DNA from: F0422 sp003992255
GTDB taxonomy: Bacteria > Bacillota > Negativicutes > Veillonellales > Veillonellaceae
DNA: 64,000 bases
NCBI RefSeq assembly: GCF_003992255.1
Contig: NZ_RQVA01000011.1
Span: 6,374-70,373, forward strand
Direction: 5' to 3'
Shown: positions 60,824 to 64,000 of the stretch, in pieces
Position numbering within the stretch: the first letter of the stretch is position 1
Layout: the number at the start of each line of letters is the position of its first letter
The notes under the pieces: model-generated
The model's input: only the letters and a program-made list of their open reading frames with translations
Databases searched by the model: none
What the model was told of the DNA's origin: nothing
Made by a program: the position numbers and the translations under genes

Positions 60824-62689
60824 GTGAACAGATTTGATATTATTCAAAAAATAGGTAACAAATATCATGTTGGAAACACAGAAGCAGGTGAGTTTAGCTA
60901 TGTTAAGGCACTTGCTACGATTGGGAAGGATATTAAAGATTACCAAAAAGGTGATACTCAACAAAATCACCAATTTTTAGATATTCGCTTCGAAAATGAT
61001 AGATTAGCAATATTAGTAGAGTGTAAAAACAAGTTTTCTAAATGGAAAAAAGAGAAAATTCAGAAGCAATTACAGGATTATGTTAGATATGAAAAGGCAT
61101 ACTCTGATAAAAAGATAGTTGCCATATTGGTAGAAACCGATGGTGATGATGTATGGGTATGGTACGGTCAATCAGTAATTATAGATGATGAGCACAAAAA
61201 ATCAGATGAATCAATTATTAAAACATTTGAAGAATATGAAAATCTTTGTTTTGGTAAAGTCAATGATAAAATTAAAGTTGTAGATTCTATCAAAATACTT
61301 AATGAAAAATTGAATTCTGATGGTGTCAATGAAAAGCTGAGAAGTCAATTTGTAGGTACATGTTTATTAGCATTGAAAAATGGTCTTACTTATAAAAATG
61401 TAAACGGAACTATTGATCCCAATACAGGGAATAACTTATCGCCTGAAAAAGTTGTAATAAACAATATAAAAAGTATTTTATCTGGTTTGTTGTCCAAAAG
61501 TGGAGATATAACTGACTTAAATAAAGCGGGTAAGCTATCAGTTCTAAATAACAAGGTTTTGGATGATCAAGATATAACGACTTTAACATATGAAGAAATA
61601 AAAGATATATTAGAATTTATAGATTCCAACATCGTTCCTTATATAAACGATAAAAATACGGCAGGACAAGACCTATTGAATGTATTTTTTACTACATTCA
61701 ATAAATATATTGGTAAGTCTGATAAGAACCAAGCATTTACGCCTGATCATATATGTGATTTTATGAGTAAGGCAGTGGGAGTTAATAAGAATTCAAGAGT
61801 ACTAGATCCTTGTTGTGGAAGTGGGGCATTTATTGTTAGGGCAATGACTGATGCTATGGATGACTGCGAAACTGAATTAGATCGTGAGAATGTAAAGAGA
61901 AATCAGATTTTTGGAATAGAATATGAAGATGGAGCTTTTGGTTTGTCATCTACAAATATGCTCATACACGGAGATGGAAATTCCAATGTGGTGCAAGCAT
62001 CTATGTTTGATAGAGCAGAATGGATACAGGATAAGAATATAAATATTGTTCTTATGAATCCTCCATACAATGCAACTAAAAAATTTTGTGACCCTCAGTA
62101 TACAAAATCGTGGGATGCTGAGAAAAAAGTGGATCCATCTAAAGGATTTCATTTTGTTGAGTGGATAGCAAGGCATGTTCCAAGCACTTGTAAAATTGCT
62201 GTTTTACTTCCGATGCAAGCGGCAATCGGAAATTCAAGAGATATTAAAAAATTTAAAAAGAAAATGTTGGAAAACTACACATTAGATGCTGTGTTCTCCC
62301 TGCCTAATGAAATGTTCTATCCGGGAGCTTCAGCTATTGCATGTTGCATGATATTTGATTTGTCTCAAAAGCATGAGAGAGCAAATAGAGATACATTTTT
62401 TGGGTATTTTAAAGATGATAAATTTATTAAGAGAAAAGGGCTTGGAAGAATAGAACAAACAGACCAAGATGGAAATAGCTTATGGCAAAAGATAGAAGCT
62501 GAATGGCTAGATTTGTATAAGAATAAAAGAGAAGTGGCTGGATTGTCTGTTATGCACAAAGTAACATGTGATGATGAATGGTTAGCAGAGGCATATATGG
62601 AGACAGATTATACAAAGCTGACAGTAGGCGATTTTGAACGCACCATCCGTGATTATTATTCATATTTAATTAAGAGTGGTGGAAAATGA
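60824..62689 (+). CDS. Type IIB (BcgI-like) restriction-modification subunit: nuclease + N6-adenine methylase
   Basis: A 621-residue fused enzyme. The N-terminal PD-(D/E)XK-like nuclease has D53 and E66-C-K68 in LDIRFENDRLAILVECKNKF. The central gamma-class adenine methyltransferase has motif I VLDPCCGSGAFI (about 326-337) and motif IV LMNPPYNAT (about 409). Its size and order, with a separate specificity subunit next to it and no HsdR gene, match BcgA of BcgI. GTG 60824 follows AAAGGGAG; an upstream in-frame TTG at 60800 is possible. Codon use is AT-rich compared with neighbours, suggesting transfer. Confidence 0.84.
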   Translation: MNRFDIIQKIGNKYHVGNTEAGEFSYVKALATIGKDIKDYQKGDTQQNHQFLDIRFENDRLAILVECKNKFSKWKKEKIQKQLQDYVRYEKAYSDKKIVAILVETDGDDVWVWYGQSVIIDDEHKKSDESIIKTFEEYENLCFGKVNDKIKVVDSIKILNEKLNSDGVNEKLRSQFVGTCLLALKNGLTYKNVNGTIDPNTGNNLSPEKVVINNIKSILSGLLSKSGDITDLNKAGKLSVLNNKVLDDQDITTLTYEEIKDILEFIDSNIVPYINDKNTAGQDLLNVFFTTFNKYIGKSDKNQAFTPDHICDFMSKAVGVNKNSRVLDPCCGSGAFIVRAMTDAMDDCETELDRENVKRNQIFGIEYEDGAFGLSSTNMLIHGDGNSNVVQASMFDRAEWIQDKNINIVLMNPPYNATKKFCDPQYTKSWDAEKKVDPSKGFHFVEWIARHVPSTCKIAVLLPMQAAIGNSRDIKKFKKKMLENYTLDAVFSLPNEMFYPGASAIACCMIFDLSQKHERANRDTFFGYFKDDKFIKRKGLGRIEQTDQDGNSLWQKIEAEWLDLYKNKREVAGLSVMHKVTCDDEWLAEAYMETDYTKLTVGDFERTIRDYYSYLIKSGGK

Positions 62690-63813
62690 TACTGAATACG
62701 AGCAAATGGAAAAATTTTTGTTTAGACAAACTGTTTACAATAAGTGCAGGAATATATCATTACTCTGATGAATACGACATTGGAGATACACCGTATATAT
62801 CTGCATCTAATGAAAATAATGGAATACAACAACGAATAAATTTAGACCCTGAATTTTCTGGAGATTGTATCATTACTGGAAAAGTAGGGTGTACGACTTT
62901 TTATCAGTCTGAAGATTTCTGTGCAACTAGTGATGTTAACATATTCAGACCTAAAAATTTTGAGTTAAATAGAAAAATTGGATTATTTATAACTGCTATT
63001 ATCAATTTTAGCGAAAACTATAAGTGGAATTATGGTAGACAATGCAGGGTTGGAGATAGTAAAAAAATTATAATTAAGCTTCCAACAAAAATGAAGGATG
63101 ATGTGTATGTGATTGATTCAGAAAAAATTTTTTCGGATGAAGGCTATATACCTGATTTTGATTTCATCAACCAATTTATGGAATACGTTGAAAATGGAGA
63201 GAGTGTGTGTGAAGGTTCTATTAAAGATAGTTTAAGAACGACAAATATGAAATGGGATAAAAGTTTTGATATTAAGATCGCAAATTGGAAAGACTTTTAT
63301 TTGCATAAACTATTTAAAACTAGAATGGGTAATGGTATAGATGCAGTTGTTACAACAAACTATAATCCTAAATATAATTATGTTTCCAGAGATAGTAATG
63401 GGAATGGTGTAGTTGGATTTGTTGATGAAATAGAAGGAGAAGAGCCATTTCCAGCAGGAACGATGTCGTTAGCTTTGGGTGGTAGCTTTTTAGGCTCTTG
63501 TTTTATTCAAAAGGAATCATTCTACACAGCACAAAATGTTGGTGTATTACAAGAACGAGAACCTTTGTCCATATATACCAAGTTATTTATTGCTACTTTA
63601 ATTAGAAACGAGTGTAAGATAAAGTATCAAGCATTTGGCAGAGAACTAAATTCTCATTTCAGAAAAGATTTTACGATTAAACTACCAATTAAGATGGATA
63701 AGACAAACATAGTGTACGATGAGAATAAGTTTTACTCAGACGAGGGGTACATTCCTGATTGGGAATTTATGGATAATTTTATTAAAAATTTACCTTATGG
63801 TGATAGAATTTAA
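62686..63813 (+). CDS. Type IIB specificity subunit (BcgB-like, two recognition domains)
   Basis: A 375-residue S subunit made of two related halves (about 1-170 and 195-375). Each begins with a W-K-x-F-x-L-x-K-L-F motif (KWKNFCLDKLFTISAG; NWKDFYLHKLFKTRMG) and ends with a YSDEGYIPDWEFM-type segment (FSDEGYIPDFDFI; YSDEGYIPDWEFM). Each half should read one part of a bipartite DNA site. It overlaps the methylase stop (ATGA at 62686). Confidence 0.85.
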   Translation: MILNTSKWKNFCLDKLFTISAGIYHYSDEYDIGDTPYISASNENNGIQQRINLDPEFSGDCIITGKVGCTTFYQSEDFCATSDVNIFRPKNFELNRKIGLFITAIINFSENYKWNYGRQCRVGDSKKIIIKLPTKMKDDVYVIDSEKIFSDEGYIPDFDFINQFMEYVENGESVCEGSIKDSLRTTNMKWDKSFDIKIANWKDFYLHKLFKTRMGNGIDAVVTTNYNPKYNYVSRDSNGNGVVGFVDEIEGEEPFPAGTMSLALGGSFLGSCFIQKESFYTAQNVGVLQEREPLSIYTKLFIATLIRNECKIKYQAFGRELNSHFRKDFTIKLPIKMDKTNIVYDENKFYSDEGYIPDWEFMDNFIKNLPYGDRI

Positions 63814-63857
63814 AGAAATTATTAATAAGTTAGTGGTGAAAAATATAAATATCCTTC

Positions 63858-63913
63858 AATTTATCCCCAAGATATAATATAATAAATGTGGGTAATAAAG
63901 TGGGGGATAAATT
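63858..63913 (+). repeat. Inverted repeat downstream of the restriction-modification pair
   Basis: AATTTATCCCC (63858-63868) and its exact complement (63903-63913) flank a 34-nt AT-rich segment with TATAATATAAT. It may be a hairpin, an operator pair around a promoter, or an end of a mobile segment. A 17-codon ORF starting ATG 63915 has no good ribosome-binding site. Confidence 0.45.
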
Positions 63914-63966
63914 TATGTATATAGGCTCTTTGTCAAATGTGGGGGCTGCTCATATAAAAAGTTCTT

Positions 63967-64000
63967 AGCACTAGCTATCTAAATAGCTAGTGCTATTCTT
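63967..64000 (+). terminator. Terminator-like hairpin at the window end
   Basis: The 11-bp stem AGCACTAGCTA/TAGCTAGTGCT (loop TCTAAA) is followed by ATTCTT. The window ends here, so the T tract may continue. Confidence 0.7.

Noticed and set aside
63915..63968. A 17-codon ORF near the window end
   Set aside because: No proper ribosome-binding site and no family; it overlaps the start of the hairpin region.

Overview
The window looks like a chromosomal segment of a Veillonella-type bacterium (Negativicutes: Firmicutes phylogeny with an outer membrane). The evidence is a Firmicutes-style ribosomal gene order and Firmicutes-style small SRP RNA, combined with outer-membrane proteins: two trimeric autotransporter adhesins with extended signal peptides, one classical (type Va) autotransporter, and a three-repeat SLH protein. 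A lactate-oxidation operon (lutABC) and a PotE-type polyamine antiporter fit a lactate-fermenting organism of this group, whose peptidoglycan is known to carry polyamines. I cannot name a species.

Layout. 1-8290: distal part of the spc/alpha ribosomal operon (rplE end to rplQ, with secY, adk, map, infA, rpoA), closed by a strong terminator. 8300-13460: a convergent methyltransferase with a regulatory domain, then a head-less trimeric autotransporter adhesin built of 11-residue-based repeats. 13670-17540: ECF transporter module (ecfA1-ecfA2-ecfT), truA and a small unknown gene. 17600-21580: purine permease, Rrf2 and MarR regulators, MFS exporter. 21660-26360: autotransporter behind a leader terminator, then a convergent two-component system. 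26470-29650: two ECF S-components with partners, namely a CblT/CblS-like alpha-ribazole salvage pair and queT-queF behind a preQ1-I riboswitch. They probably use the EcfA1A2T module encoded 11 kb upstream. 29720-36930: addB-addA recombination nuclease. 37090-42510: AGCS symporter, PotE-like antiporter behind a compact three-way-junction leader, and a YadA-like adhesin. 42860-46750: MscL with a zinc ribbon, DeoR regulator, dapF, SLH protein. 47100-50230: lutABC. 50300-52070: a YwlG-family gene with a coupled 17-codon upstream ORF, then a DUF3290-DUF421 membrane pair. 52076-52345: a probable Fst/par-type type I toxin-antitoxin locus. 52374-58760: SRP RNA, dnaX, ebfC, recR, a bofA-like gene, and a UvrD-type helicase with an inserted DEDDh exonuclease. 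58884-60470: guaA. 60824-63813: an AT-rich BcgI-like type IIB restriction-modification pair.

The most notable item is the 270-bp locus at 52076-52345. A 38-residue membrane peptide with an Fst-like P-I-x-x-G-L core is encoded on the minus strand. A roughly 70-nt convergent RNA has its own promoter. The two share a bidirectional terminator, two direct repeats give antisense pairing over the toxin start codon, and a 5' hairpin covers the toxin ribosome-binding site. Next are the potE three-way-junction leader, the structured leader of queT, the helicase-exonuclease fusion, and a family of near-identical bidirectional terminators placed at convergent gene ends.
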